DNA of 64,000 nucleotides from Actinomadura violacea (GTDB lineage: Bacteria; Actinomycetota; Actinomycetes; Streptosporangiales; Streptosporangiaceae), in the NCBI RefSeq assembly GCF_017573465.1, contig NZ_JAGEPF010000037.1:1-64000 (forward strand). The letters run 5' to 3'. Below the pieces are notes generated by a model. The model searched no databases, was not told where the DNA came from, and saw only the letters and a list, made by a program, of their open reading frames with translations. The translations under genes and the position numbers were made by a program. This document shows positions 1 to 8,361 of this stretch, in pieces. Each line of letters starts with the position of its first letter. Position 1 is the stretch's first letter.

Positions 1-287
1 CCGGCCCCCGCGCGCTGACCTTCGCCGACGCGGTCGCCGAGATCGGCCGCGCCGCCGGCCGCGAGATCACCTACATCCAGGTCGGCGCCGAAGACTACGC
101 GGCGGCGCTGCGCGAGCACGGCCTGCCAGGCGAGGTGGTCGGCCTGCTGACCTACCTGTTCACCACGGTGCTGGACGGCCGCAACGCCGAACCCGCCGAC
201 GGCGTCCACCGCGCTCTGGGCCGCGAGGCCCGCGACTTCGCCCTCTACGCCCGCGAGACCGCCGCCACCGGCATCTGGAACGCCTGA
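1..287 (+). CDS. NmrA-like NAD(P)-binding protein, C-terminal part
   Basis: This is the 3' end of a gene that starts before the window. The visible 94 residues read GPRALTFADAVAEIGRAAGR and so on, ending in GIWNA and a TGA at 285-287. The 'LTFADAVAEIGRAAGREITYIQV' style of sequence is typical of the C-terminal substrate region of NmrA-type atypical short-chain dehydrogenases, in which a sugar- or quinone-like ligand and NAD(P)H are bound. The Rossmann GxxGxxG motif would lie outside the window, so the reaction cannot be named. The next gene follows after about 30 nt on the same strand and may be co-transcribed. Confidence 0.7.
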   Translation, partial: GPRALTFADAVAEIGRAAGREITYIQVGAEDYAAALREHGLPGEVVGLLTYLFTTVLDGRNAEPADGVHRALGREARDFALYARETAATGIWNA

Positions 288-317
288 ACCTCTTCGGGAA
301 GACGATTGGACGAGCAC

Positions 318-821
318 ATGAAATTCTCTATCGCGGCCGCGTCCGCCACCCTTTCGATCATCATGGCCGCCGGCATGGCCGGGACGTTCTTCGGGTTCTC
401 CACCGGGGTGATGCCGGGCCTGAACGGCGCCCGGCCGGCCTCGGCGATCGATGCCATGCAGACCATCAACCAGCGCATCCAGAACCCGCTGTTCGTCGGC
501 ATGTTCATGCTGCTGCCCGTGCTCGCCGCCATCACCGGCGTGCTGCTGATGACCATGCACCACAAAGCCGCCGGAATCCTGTTCCTGGCCGCCGCCGCGG
601 TCTACGTGCTCGGCGCGCTGTTCCCCAGCTTCGCGGTGAACATCCCGATGAACAACGACCTGGACGCCGTCCACATCCCCAAGAACGCCGCCGAGGCCGC
701 CAAGATCTGGTCGGACTACTCCGGCCGCTGGACCGCCTGGAACACCGTCCGCGCCGTGTTCTCCTGGATCAGCCTGCTCGCGATGGGCGCCGGCGCCTAC
801 CTGTGGGGCAAGACCAGCTGA
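318..821 (+). CDS. DUF1772-type membrane protein (anthrone oxygenase-like family)
   Basis: A 167-residue protein with four hydrophobic segments (about residues 5-28, 60-80, 86-106 and 140-160), the architecture of DUF1772/anthrone-oxygenase-like proteins. Family members include fungal anthrone oxygenases, but most bacterial ones have no known reaction. I chose the ATG at 318; an in-frame TTG at 306 is possible, and neither has a clear Shine-Dalgarno sequence. The gene follows an NmrA-like reductase by about 30 nt, so a small redox operon is plausible. The membrane topology is seen; an enzymatic role is only inferred from the family. Confidence 0.7.
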   Translation: MKFSIAAASATLSIIMAAGMAGTFFGFSTGVMPGLNGARPASAIDAMQTINQRIQNPLFVGMFMLLPVLAAITGVLLMTMHHKAAGILFLAAAAVYVLGALFPSFAVNIPMNNDLDAVHIPKNAAEAAKIWSDYSGRWTAWNTVRAVFSWISLLAMGAGAYLWGKTS

Positions 822-843
822 CCACCGCACCCCGCCCGACCCA

Positions 844-874
844 CGGCCCGCGCTCACCTGCCGAGCGCGGGCCG
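844..874. terminator. bidirectional terminator hairpin
   Basis: An 11-bp inverted repeat, CGGCCCGCGCT (844-854) and AGCGCGGGCCG (864-874), with a 9-nt loop, lies between the convergent genes ending at 821 and 930. There is no T tract, as is usual for actinobacterial terminators. Confidence 0.6.
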
Positions 875-929
875 CGCCCGTTGTCCGCCCGTCCGGTCAC
901 CGCGGCGCGGTGAGAGGAGCGCGAGCCGG

Positions 930-1379
930 TCATGCGGGGCGGGGGCGGGTCCAGAGGAGGGTCACGGCGGCGAGTCCCGCTAGGCAGGGGGCCATGCCGA
1001 GCCAGCCGAGGGCGGGTGCCAGGCCGGTCTGGCCGGAGGTGTCCTTGGTGAGCAGGGCGATCAGGCCCGTGCACAGGCCGAGCACGAACATGGCGGTCGC
1101 GGTGGGGCGGGCCCATCGCCTGCCCGCCTTGACGGCCCGGATCGTCGCGAGCCAGGCGACGGCGCCGAGCGCTCCGATGACCGCCAGCAGGATCAGGTAG
1201 GTGGTGACGGCAGTGTCGATCCGCGCCTCGGTGTAGGTGGGATAGCCGGCCCGAATGTGGTCGGCGAGCAGGTGCGTGGTGGCGCGGTCGACGAACGGGT
1301 AGACGGCCGCCATGACGGTCAGGACGAGCCCGACGGCCATCGTCGCCAGGACCGCGCCGCGTCGCCGTTCGGTGGTCAT
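930..1379 (-). CDS. four-helix membrane protein of unknown function
   Basis: A 149-residue protein with four predicted membrane segments (about residues 9-30, 57-80, 92-112 and 122-143). No catalytic motif is visible. Its ATG overlaps the stop codon of the upstream serine hydrolase gene by 4 nt (ATGA at 1376-1379), so the two are translationally coupled and probably co-regulated by the divergent TetR protein. I do not recognise the family beyond 'small integral membrane protein'; a role in transport or in anchoring the hydrolase would be guesswork. Confidence 0.75.
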   Translation of the reverse strand: MTTERRRGAVLATMAVGLVLTVMAAVYPFVDRATTHLLADHIRAGYPTYTEARIDTAVTTYLILLAVIGALGAVAWLATIRAVKAGRRWARPTATAMFVLGLCTGLIALLTKDTSGQTGLAPALGWLGMAPCLAGLAAVTLLWTRPRPA

Positions 1380-2512
1380 TGCGGCGCTCCCGTCTTGAGG
1401 TCCATCGCCGCCTGGTAGAGGGCCTTGAGCGCGTCGTCGATGGGGTGGGGCTGCGGTTTGCCCGTGGCGTCGAGGGTGTGCCACCTCTGCAGGTTCACCG
1501 CGACCGCCATCTGCCGCTTGCCGTCCGCGCGGATCATGGCGAGGGCGCCGGCGCCCCAGGCCGAGCCGCCGTGCCCCCAGAAGCCGTCCGGGTCCGCGGG
1601 CTCCATCGGGTACAGGCCGAGGCCGTAGTCGATCGTCTTGCGCTCCTGGGAGATGACCGGGACGGTGCGCCGCATCTGCTCCAGCGACGACCGGCTCACG
1701 ATCTCGCCGGCGAGCAGCAGGCCGAAGAAGCGGTTGAGGTCCGCGACGGTCGACACCAGCGAGGCCGCGGGCGTCACCCAGGACATGTCGAAGACGCTGT
1801 AGTCGCGCGGCGGGTCGATCATGCCGAACCACGACTCGTACATCCGCGAGTGCGGCCCGTCGATGCGCGGTTCGGCAGGGAGTTCGGTGTCGCGGAGCCC
1901 GGCGCGCTCGATGACGTTCCGGGTGATGCACTTCTCGGCCGTCATGCCGGTGATGTGCTCCAGGAGTTCGCCCAGGAGCAGGTAGTTGGTGTTGGAGTAC
2001 ACCCCCGGTGTGGCGCCGGGCGGGCCGGAGGCGGGTGCGCCGACGCCCATCTCGATCAGTTCGCGGCGGTGGAACGTCGTGAACCGGTGGTCGTCCAGGC
2101 TCTGCGGCCCGGTGGCGGCCGGTACGGGGAACCCCTTGAGGGAGGGGTAGGCGTAGGGCAGGTACTCCGCGAGGCCGCTGGTGTGGTTGATGAGCATCCG
2201 GACGGTGATGGCGTCGCCGCGCTCGCCGGGGACGAGGTCCGGGAGGTAGCGGCCGATCGGCGTGTCGAGGCCGATCCGTCCGGCTTCGACCTGCTGCAGG
2301 ACCGCGGCGGCGGTGAAGGTCTTGGTGATGCTGCCGACCCGGTGCCGCATGCCGGTGGTCATCGGGCGGCCGCTGGCGACGTCGGCGACCCCGGCGGCGC
2401 CGCGCCAGATCTGGTCGCCGTCGCGCACCTCGGCGATCAGGCCCGGCATTCCGGCGCGGTGGACGTTCTCCAGGGCGGCGTCCAGCTCCGCCGTGTCCAA
2501 CGGCTTCTCCAT
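1376..2512 (-). CDS. serine hydrolase of the beta-lactamase/D-Ala-D-Ala carboxypeptidase family
   Basis: A 378-residue penicillin-binding-protein-like serine hydrolase (class C beta-lactamase fold; the family includes carboxypeptidases, esterases and amidases). The three active-site motifs are present: S61-I-T-K64 (nucleophile serine and lysine), Y172-S-N174, and H314-G-G316 in place of the KTG box. No signal peptide is seen, so it is probably cytoplasmic or released unconventionally, which favours esterase/amidase over cell-wall function. The gene is divergent from a TetR regulator across an intergenic region with two inverted repeats and is coupled to a downstream membrane protein gene. The substrate is unknown. 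Confidence 0.88.
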   Translation of the reverse strand: MEKPLDTAELDAALENVHRAGMPGLIAEVRDGDQIWRGAAGVADVASGRPMTTGMRHRVGSITKTFTAAAVLQQVEAGRIGLDTPIGRYLPDLVPGERGDAITVRMLINHTSGLAEYLPYAYPSLKGFPVPAATGPQSLDDHRFTTFHRRELIEMGVGAPASGPPGATPGVYSNTNYLLLGELLEHITGMTAEKCITRNVIERAGLRDTELPAEPRIDGPHSRMYESWFGMIDPPRDYSVFDMSWVTPAASLVSTVADLNRFFGLLLAGEIVSRSSLEQMRRTVPVISQERKTIDYGLGLYPMEPADPDGFWGHGGSAWGAGALAMIRADGKRQMAVAVNLQRWHTLDATGKPQPHPIDDALKALYQAAMDLKTGAPQ

Positions 2513-2536
2513 GCGTGCGTCCTCTCAGATCTCGTA

Positions 2537-2586
2537 AACCTACGCTGTAGGTTGCGATCGAACAGTAAGTTCTACGGCGTAGGTTT
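2537..2586. promoter_or_regulatory. paired TetR operators between serine hydrolase and tetR
   Basis: A perfect inverted repeat AACCTAC-GCT-GTAGGTT (2537-2553) is followed 25 bp on by a second copy sharing the core CTAC-GGC-GTAG and right arm GTAGGTTT (2567-2586). Both lie in the divergent promoter region. By analogy with other TetR pairs, the repressor encoded at 2607 most likely binds here and controls both directions. Confidence 0.75.
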
Positions 2587-2606
2587 GGCAAGGAGGAGGA
2601 ACAGAC

Positions 2607-3242
2607 GTGACCGGACGCACACGGGGCACCTCGGCGGGGCTCGACCGGGCGCGCATCGCGGCCGCCGCCGTCGCGCTCGTCGACCGCGACGGCCTGGACC
2701 GCTTCGGGGTGCGGCGGCTCGCCGACGACCTCGGCGTCGACCCGATGTCGATCTACCACCACATCAAGGGCAAGGCGGCGCTGCTGGACGCGGTCTCCGA
2801 GGCGGTGATCGCCGAGATGGCGGCCGGCGCGGAGGAGGTGACCGGCGGCTGGGAGCAGGTCGCCCGCCGGACGGCGCACGACTACCGGCGGATGGCCTAC
2901 CGGCATCCCCGCGTGTTCCCGCTGCTGGCCCTGCGCCCGCAGGGCTCGCCGGTGGCGCTGGCCGCGCTGGAGCGCCTGGTCGCCGCGATGCGCGACGCCG
3001 GACTGCCCGACCGGGTGACCGCGGACGCGCCGATGGCGCTGTTCGCCTTCCTCAACGGCTACCTGCTGGCGGTCCTCAGCGGCGACCCCGCCGGACCCGC
3101 GATCGACGCCGCCGACCACCCGGTGATGGCCGCCCTCGCGCCGCTGCAGGCCGACTTCGGGTCCCCGGCGGAGTTCGACCGCCTGCTCGACACCGTGCTG
3201 AGCGGGATCCGCGACCGGGCCGAACGGCACGAAGCCCGCTGA
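2607..3242 (+). CDS. TetR family repressor
   Basis: A 211-residue TetR-type regulator. The N-terminal helix-turn-helix covers roughly residues 12-58 and ends in the recognition region 'VDPMSIYHHIKGKAALLDAV'; the C-terminal domain resembles the TetR_C_1 (tetracycline-repressor-like) class. The GTG start at 2607 is preceded by a strong ribosome site (GGAGGAGGA). Divergent orientation to the serine hydrolase gene and the two palindromes between them make autorepression plus repression of the hydrolase/membrane protein pair the simplest model. The ligand is unknown. Confidence 0.9.
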   Translation: MTGRTRGTSAGLDRARIAAAAVALVDRDGLDRFGVRRLADDLGVDPMSIYHHIKGKAALLDAVSEAVIAEMAAGAEEVTGGWEQVARRTAHDYRRMAYRHPRVFPLLALRPQGSPVALAALERLVAAMRDAGLPDRVTADAPMALFAFLNGYLLAVLSGDPAGPAIDAADHPVMAALAPLQADFGSPAEFDRLLDTVLSGIRDRAERHEAR

Positions 3243-3256
3243 GGCCCGACCGCCCG

Positions 3257-4174
3257 TCAGGTCGCGCGGAAGGTGCGGCGGTAGGTGTCGGGCGGGACGC
3301 CGACGGTGCGGTTGAAGTGGCGGCGCAGGGTGGTGGCGGTGCCCATGCCGGTGGCCGCGGCGATGGCGTCGATGCCGTCGTCGGTGGTCTCCAGCAGTTC
3401 CTGGGCGTGCCGGATCCGCTGGGACAGCAGCCATTGCAGCGGGGTCGTGCCGGTCACCGACCGGAAGTGGCGGCCGAGGTTGCGGGGGCTCATCCGCGCC
3501 TGGCGGGCCAGGTCGTCCACGGTCAGCGGGCGGTCCAGCCGTTCGACCGCCCAGCGCAGGAGCCCGGCGATCGGATGGTCGGACGGGGCGGGGACGGGGG
3601 CGGTGACGAACTGGGCCTGGCCGCCGTCCCGGTGCGGCGCGACGACGAGCCGGCGGGCGACGGCGTTCGCGACGGCGGAGCCGTGGTCGAGGCGGACGAG
3701 ATGCAGGCACAGGTCCACGGCGGCGGCCTTGCCGGCGGAGGTGAGGACGCGGCCGTTGTCCACGTAGAGGACGTCCGGGTCCACGTTCACCAGCGGGTGG
3801 CGGTCGGCCAGGGCATCGGCGTGGATCCAGTGGGTGGTGGCGCGTTCGCCGTCCAGCAGGCCGGCGGCGGCCAGGACGAACGCGCCGGTGCAGAGGGAGG
3901 CGACGCGCGCGCCCGCCTCGTACGCGGCGCGCACCGCGTCGACCAGGTCGTCGGGGGGATCGATGTCGACGTCCCAGCCCGGGACGATCACGGTGCCGGC
4001 GTCCCGCAGCCGGTCGAGGCCGTGGTCGGGTTCGAGCAGGAACCGGCCCACGCGGACGGGGCCCGGGCCGCAGACGGTGAGGTCGTAGCCGGGGGCGGCG
4101 TCGAAGATCTCGTGCGCCAGCGACAGCTCGAAGTGCAGCATCCCGTCGGTGACGGCCAGCGCGACCGTGTCCAT
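3257..4174 (-). CDS. GlxA-like transcriptional regulator (DJ-1/PfpI + AraC HTH)
   Basis: A 305-residue regulator with an N-terminal DJ-1/PfpI-like amidase-fold domain (about residues 4-165, including the ASLCTGAFVLAAAGLLDG nucleophile-elbow-like stretch with the expected cysteine) and a C-terminal AraC-type double helix-turn-helix (about 205-300, 'RMSPRNLGRHFRSVTG' and 'GMGTATTLRRHFNRTVGV'). I chose the ATG at 4174 because the longer frame upstream lacks family similarity. Such GlxA/FtrA-like regulators often control amine or peptide-derived metabolism, and the PfpI domain is thought to sense a ligand rather than act as an enzyme. The gene is divergent from a reductase gene at 4274. Confidence 0.9.
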   Translation of the reverse strand: MDTVALAVTDGMLHFELSLAHEIFDAAPGYDLTVCGPGPVRVGRFLLEPDHGLDRLRDAGTVIVPGWDVDIDPPDDLVDAVRAAYEAGARVASLCTGAFVLAAAGLLDGERATTHWIHADALADRHPLVNVDPDVLYVDNGRVLTSAGKAAAVDLCLHLVRLDHGSAVANAVARRLVVAPHRDGGQAQFVTAPVPAPSDHPIAGLLRWAVERLDRPLTVDDLARQARMSPRNLGRHFRSVTGTTPLQWLLSQRIRHAQELLETTDDGIDAIAAATGMGTATTLRRHFNRTVGVPPDTYRRTFRAT

Positions 4175-4273
4175 GGCCGGAATTGTATGGATGATGGCGT
4201 TCCGGACGCTCGTGCGGAGCGCCCGCCGTCGCCAGGATGTTCGCGACGGCGGGTTCGAGCACGGGAGAAGCGC

Positions 4274-5311
4274 ATGGCCAGGGTGGTTGTGTTCGGGGCG
4301 TACGGGCACACGGGGCGGTTCGTGGTGGCGGGGCTGCGGGAGCGCGGGTTCGTTCCGGTCCTGTCCGGGCGCGACGCGGGCAAGCTGGACGCGATGGCGC
4401 GCGAATCGGGGCTGGAGGCGCGTCCGGCGTCGGTGGACGACCCCGCGTCACTGGATCGCGCGCTGGCCGGTGCGGCCGCCGTGGTCAACTCCGCCGGGCC
4501 GTTCGCCGCGACGGCGGCGCCCGTGGTCGAGGCGGCGCTCCGCGCCGGGATCCCGTACGTGGACGTGGCGGCCGAGATCGAGGCCAACCTCGACACGTTC
4601 GCCCGCTTCGCGGATCGGGCCCGGGCGGCGGGAGCGATGGTCGTGCCCGCGATGGCGTTCTACGGCGGCCTCGGCGACCTGCTGGTCACGGCCGCGATGG
4701 GCGACTGGACGGCGGCCGATGAGGCGCACGTCGCGTACGGGCTGAGCGGCTGGCATCCCACGCCCGGGACGCGCGCCGCGGGCGCGGTCTCGCACCGGCG
4801 CCGGGACGGCCGCCGCGTTCGCTACGCGAACGGGCGGCTGGAGTACCGCGACGACGCCCCGCCGGCGCTGAAGTGGGAGTTCCCGGAGCCGATGGGGATC
4901 CGGCCGGTCATCGGCGAGTTCACGATGGCGGACGTCGTCACCGTGCCCAGCCACCTGCCGATTCCCGAGGTGCGCACGTACATGACGGTGGAGGCGGCCA
5001 GGGACCTGTCGGATCCGGAGACGCCGGCGCCGGCCGCGTCCGACGAACTGGGCAGGTCCGACCAGACCTTCGTCGTCGACGTCGTCGTGCGCGCGGGCGG
5101 CGAGGAGCGGCGCGCCGTGGCGAGCGGCCGGGACATCTACGCCGTGACCGCGCCGCTCGTGGTGGAGGCGGTCGACCGCATCCTCACCGGGCGGACGAGG
5201 GCCGTCGGGGTCGTGTCAGCGGGCGAGGTCTTCGACGCGCCGGGCTTCCTCCGCGCGCTGTCCCCGCACATCAGCGTCCGCGGGTCAGCGCTGGGAGGCC
5301 AGGAGGCTTAG
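4274..5311 (+). CDS. saccharopine-dehydrogenase-like NAD(P)-binding reductase
   Basis: A 345-residue oxidoreductase. It opens with a Rossmann motif, 'VVVFGAYGHTGRFV' (about residues 4-17), followed by the second strand ending in SGRD, the pattern of the saccharopine dehydrogenase NADP-binding/trans-acting enoyl reductase family. The C-terminal half ('VAYGLSGWHPTPGTRAAG' onward) carries the family's substrate domain. It is divergent from the GlxA-like regulator 100 bp away and converges with a TetR gene, with a 27-nt overlap of the two 3' ends. The substrate cannot be deduced. Confidence 0.8.
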   Translation: MARVVVFGAYGHTGRFVVAGLRERGFVPVLSGRDAGKLDAMARESGLEARPASVDDPASLDRALAGAAAVVNSAGPFAATAAPVVEAALRAGIPYVDVAAEIEANLDTFARFADRARAAGAMVVPAMAFYGGLGDLLVTAAMGDWTAADEAHVAYGLSGWHPTPGTRAAGAVSHRRRDGRRVRYANGRLEYRDDAPPALKWEFPEPMGIRPVIGEFTMADVVTVPSHLPIPEVRTYMTVEAARDLSDPETPAPAASDELGRSDQTFVVDVVVRAGGEERRAVASGRDIYAVTAPLVVEAVDRILTGRTRAVGVVSAGEVFDAPGFLRALSPHISVRGSALGGQEA

Positions 5312-5914
5312 GCCGCCCGTCAGTTCGCGGAGGCAGCGCACGACCAGTTCGGCGGGGGACTCGGTGGGCTCCGTCGTCGCCCAGGCTTCCAGCGAGACGC
5401 GGATCGCGCTGGTGGCCGCGGCGGCGACGAGGCGGATCTCCAGCGGGTCGGCGTCCGGGCCGGCCAGCCGGCCGAGCACGGGGAGCAGTTTCTCCTCCGA
5501 GTCGGCGTTCACCTGGCACCAGACGGCCCGCAGGGCGGGGTCGTCCTGGGCGGCGCGCAGCAGGCCGCGCGTCCAGCGCAGCCCTTCCTCGGCCGTGCCG
5601 TCGCCCGCGGACAGGGATGCGACGGCCGCGGATTCCAGGGCCCGGGCGAGCCCCATGTCCGGGTCGGTCTCGGCGAGCAGCGCGCGCCAGCGGTCGCCGC
5701 CGGTCGACAGCAGCGGCCCGACCGCGTCCTGCTTGTTGCGGAAGTACCGGTAGAAGGTGCGCAGCGCGACGCCGGCGCGGCCGGCGATCTCCTCGGCGGT
5801 GGTGGCATCGGGGCCCTTGTCGGCGAACAGCTCCGCCGCCGCGCGGGCGATGTCGAGTTGCGTCGCGGCCTTGCGGCGCTCGGTCAGCGAGCGGGGCGTC
5901 CCGTCCTGGTCCAT
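5285..5914 (-). CDS. TetR family regulator
   Basis: A 209-residue TetR protein. The helix-turn-helix is clear (about residues 14-62: 'AELFADKGPDATTAEEIAGRAGVALRTFYRYFRNKQDAV'), and the C-terminal half is all-helical with two tryptophans in 'RWTRGLLRAAQDDPALRAVWCQV', as in the common MftR/SCO-type actinobacterial TetRs. The ATG at 5914 is chosen because the HTH begins at the normal distance. It is divergent from an SDR gene starting 135 bp away, its likely target. The intergenic region has TGACA/TGCCA-like half sites but no clear palindrome. The 3' end overlaps the convergent reductase gene by 27 nt. Confidence 0.88.
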   Translation of the reverse strand: MDQDGTPRSLTERRKAATQLDIARAAAELFADKGPDATTAEEIAGRAGVALRTFYRYFRNKQDAVGPLLSTGGDRWRALLAETDPDMGLARALESAAVASLSAGDGTAEEGLRWTRGLLRAAQDDPALRAVWCQVNADSEEKLLPVLGRLAGPDADPLEIRLVAAAATSAIRVSLEAWATTEPTESPAELVVRCLRELTGGLSLLASQR

Positions 5915-6049
5915 GGAGGGAATCCTACGTCCGGCAGGGACAGGAAGGCATGATGAGTCACACTGACAAAATGTGCCACCTTGACGTATCGTGGACATAA
6001 AGGGGCCCCGACCGGGCCCGCTCTCCACACCACGGACATGGGAGACGAC

Positions 6050-6835
6050 ATGGACCGCTACAGCGGACGTCGGGCACTCGTCACCGGCGGCGGCTCGGGC
6101 ATCGGCCAGGCCACCGTGCTGCGCATCCTCGCGGAGGGCGGCGACGTCGTCGCCGCGGACGTGAGCGAGGCGGGCCTCAAGGACACCGTCGCCAAGGCCG
6201 GCGCCGACGCCGGGCGCCTGAGCACGGTCGTCGTGGACATCTCGGACGAGGCGTCCGTGCGCGCCGCCGTCGCCGCGGCGCTGTCGACCCTCGGCGGCCT
6301 GGACGTGCTGGTCAACGCGGCCGGCATCCTGCGCTCCTCGCACACCCACGAGACGTCCCTCGCCGACTTCACCAAGGTGATCACCGTCAACCTGACCGGC
6401 ACCTTCCTGATGATCCGCGAGACGATCCCCGCGCTGCTGGAGGGGAACGCGCCGGCGGTGGTCAACTTCAGCTCGACCTCCGCGATGTTCGCGCACCCCT
6501 ACATGGCGGCCTACGCGGCGAGCAAGGGCGGCATCCAGTCGATGACGCACGCGCTGGCCTCCGAGTACGCCAAGCAGGGCATCCGGTTCACGGCCGTCCA
6601 GCCCGGCTCGATCTCGTCCGGCATGACGGACGGGTCGGGGGAGAGCCGGCAGAGCCAGGGCCCGGGCCTGCCCGAGGACGCCGACATGAGCCTGTTCATG
6701 AAGCTCGCGCCGGCGCTCGGTAAGGGGTTCGCCGGTCCGGAGGCGGTGGCGGGCGTCGTCGCGATGCTCGCGTCGGCGGACGGTGCGTTCATCACCGGGA
6801 CCGAGGTCCGCATCGACGGCGGCACCCACTTCTGA
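6050..6835 (+). CDS. short-chain dehydrogenase/reductase (classical SDR)
   Basis: A 261-residue classical SDR: cofactor motif TGGGSGIG at residues 12-19, the NAAG-type motif at about 89-92, catalytic Y155-x3-K159 (YAASK) and the C-terminal 'ITGTEVRIDGGTHF' signature of 3-oxoacyl-ACP reductase-like SDRs. The aspartate after the second strand ('VVAADVSE') favours NAD(H). The ATG at 6050 has a GGAG ribosome site 6 nt upstream, so it is preferred to earlier in-frame starts. Divergent from the TetR gene at 5914, which probably controls it. The substrate is unknown. Confidence 0.88.
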   Translation: MDRYSGRRALVTGGGSGIGQATVLRILAEGGDVVAADVSEAGLKDTVAKAGADAGRLSTVVVDISDEASVRAAVAAALSTLGGLDVLVNAAGILRSSHTHETSLADFTKVITVNLTGTFLMIRETIPALLEGNAPAVVNFSSTSAMFAHPYMAAYAASKGGIQSMTHALASEYAKQGIRFTAVQPGSISSGMTDGSGESRQSQGPGLPEDADMSLFMKLAPALGKGFAGPEAVAGVVAMLASADGAFITGTEVRIDGGTHF

Positions 6836-6837
6836 CC

Positions 6838-6863
6838 GTCCGGCCACGGGCGCGCGGCCGGAC
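6838..6863. terminator. convergent terminator hairpin
   Basis: An 8-bp inverted repeat GTCCGGCC (6838-6845)/GGCCGGAC (6856-6863) starts 3 nt after the SDR stop codon and lies just before the end of the convergent MFS gene. Confidence 0.55.
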
Positions 6864-6865
6864 CC

Positions 6866-8275
6866 TCAGCCGCGCCTCCCGTGCGGGAGGAGCAGGCCGG
6901 TCAGGGCGAGGGCCAGGGCGAGCCCGGCGGCGATGAGGAAGACCCGCTCGTAGCCGGCGGCCCTCGTCGCGCTGCCGGCGGCGGTGGTGAGCACGGCCAG
7001 GCCGACCGATCCGCCGACCTGGCTCGCGGTCTGGGCGAGGCCGCCGATGGCGCCCGCGTCGTCCTCGGGCACGCCTGCGGTCGTCGCCGCCATGAGGGTG
7101 GGGAAGGTCAGCCCGATGCCGGCCGCGATGAGGAGCGTGGGCCCGAGGACGCCGGTGAGGTAGGCGCTGCCGGCGCCGGCCTGGGAAAGCCAGCCGAAAC
7201 CCGCCACGAAGCAGGCGGCGCCGGCCGTGATCAGGGGCCGCACGCCCGCGCGCGGCAGGAGCCCGGCGGCCTGCCGCGCGGTGAGCACGAACGTCACCGC
7301 GGCGGGGGTCTGGCCGAGCCCGGCCTGGAGCGCGCCGTAGCCGAGGACGTCCTGCAGGAACAGCGCGGTGAAGTACCACATCGCGATGGCGATCCCGCCG
7401 AAGATCAGCAGCATGCCGTTGCCGGCGGCCACGCCGCGGACGCGCAGCAGCCGGAGCGGCATCGTCGGCCGGGCGGCGAACTGCGCCTCCACCAGGACGA
7501 AGGCGGCGAGCAGGAGCACGCCGCCGGCGGCCGGCCCGAGGACCTGCGGGGACGTCCAGCCGTGGTCGGTGCCCTGCATGACCCCGTAGATCAGCGCGGC
7601 CAGGCCGGCGGTCCCGGTGGCGGCGCCGGCGAGGTCGAGCGGCTCCCGGCGGCCGGTGCGCGCGCCGGGCAGCGCCACCAGCGCGACCCCGACCAGCACG
7701 GCGCCGATCGGCACGTTGATCAGGAACACCCAACGCCAGGACAGGCCGGAGGTGAGGGCGCCGCCCGCGACGGCTCCGGCGGTGCCGCCGACGCCGCCGG
7801 CGGCGGACCAGGCGCCGAACGCGCGGGCGCGCTCGCGGCCCGCGGCGAAGCCGGTGTTGATCACGGCCAGCGTGGCGGGGGCCAGCAGGGCGGCGCCCAT
7901 GCCCTGCGCGACGCGGGCCGCGACGAGGACCGCGGGGACCGTCGCCAGGCCGCCGGCCAGGCTCGACGCGGAGAACAGCACCAGCCCGGTGGCCAGCGTC
8001 CGGCGGTGCCCGTACAGGTCGGCGGCGCGCCCGCCGAGCAGCATGAACCCGGCGAAGGCGAGCAGGTAGCCGTTCACCACCCAGGCCAGGCCGGCGGGCG
8101 GGAAGCCGAGGTCCCGGTCGACCGACGGCAGGGCGACGTTCACGATGGACGAGTCCAGGATCACCATGAACTGGCCGGCGCACGCCAGCGCCAGGACGAG
8201 CCAGGCGGGTCTGGTGCCGGCGGGCGCCGGGGTGCCGGTCGTGCCGTCGCGGGCGACGGCGCTCTTCGCGGTCAT
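6866..8275 (-). CDS. MFS multidrug exporter, DHA2 (EmrB/QacA-like)
   Basis: A 469-residue integral membrane transporter with 12-14 hydrophobic helices. The DHA2 signatures are present: 'LDSSIVNVALPSVDRDLGF' in helix 1 (motif D1), 'GRAADLYGHRRTL' in the loop between helices 2 and 3 (motif A), and 'AARVAQGMGAALLAPATLAVI' (motif B). Such pumps export hydrophobic or cationic drugs using proton antiport. It is divergent from a MarR repressor, and the intergenic region contains three repressor half-palindromes, the usual layout of a ligand-inducible efflux system. The substrate is unknown. Confidence 0.9.
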   Translation of the reverse strand: MTAKSAVARDGTTGTPAPAGTRPAWLVLALACAGQFMVILDSSIVNVALPSVDRDLGFPPAGLAWVVNGYLLAFAGFMLLGGRAADLYGHRRTLATGLVLFSASSLAGGLATVPAVLVAARVAQGMGAALLAPATLAVINTGFAAGRERARAFGAWSAAGGVGGTAGAVAGGALTSGLSWRWVFLINVPIGAVLVGVALVALPGARTGRREPLDLAGAATGTAGLAALIYGVMQGTDHGWTSPQVLGPAAGGVLLLAAFVLVEAQFAARPTMPLRLLRVRGVAAGNGMLLIFGGIAIAMWYFTALFLQDVLGYGALQAGLGQTPAAVTFVLTARQAAGLLPRAGVRPLITAGAACFVAGFGWLSQAGAGSAYLTGVLGPTLLIAAGIGLTFPTLMAATTAGVPEDDAGAIGGLAQTASQVGGSVGLAVLTTAAGSATRAAGYERVFLIAAGLALALALTGLLLPHGRRG

Positions 8276-8295
8276 GCGGGCTCCTCGACTAGGAT

Positions 8296-8344
8296 TTAGT
8301 TATGCGGATAACGTTATTCGCATAATAGTTATCCGCATAACTAA
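8296..8344. promoter_or_regulatory. triple MarR operator
   Basis: A 17-bp inverted repeat, TTAGTTATGCGGATAAC at 8296-8312 and its exact reverse complement at 8328-8344, encloses a third copy of the core. The three 12-bp cores are TTATGCGGATAA (8300-8311), TTATTCGCATAA (8314-8325) and TTATCCGCATAA (8329-8340), spaced 14 and 15 bp apart. This AT-rich block lies in the divergent mfs/marR promoter region and is very likely the MarR binding array. Confidence 0.85.
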
Positions 8345-8361
8345 CCTGTCAAGGAGCGCCC

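Noticed and set aside
930-4451. A very long reverse-strand frame (1173 codons) and a 1310-codon forward frame over the same region
   Set aside because: They are composition artefacts of >70% GC DNA: Arg/Pro/Gly/Ala-rich, without domains, and overlap genes with clear family signatures in other frames.
5915-6049. A TetR operator between tetR and the SDR gene
   Set aside because: Only scattered TGACA/TGCCA half sites are visible, not a convincing palindrome, so it is not listed as a feature.
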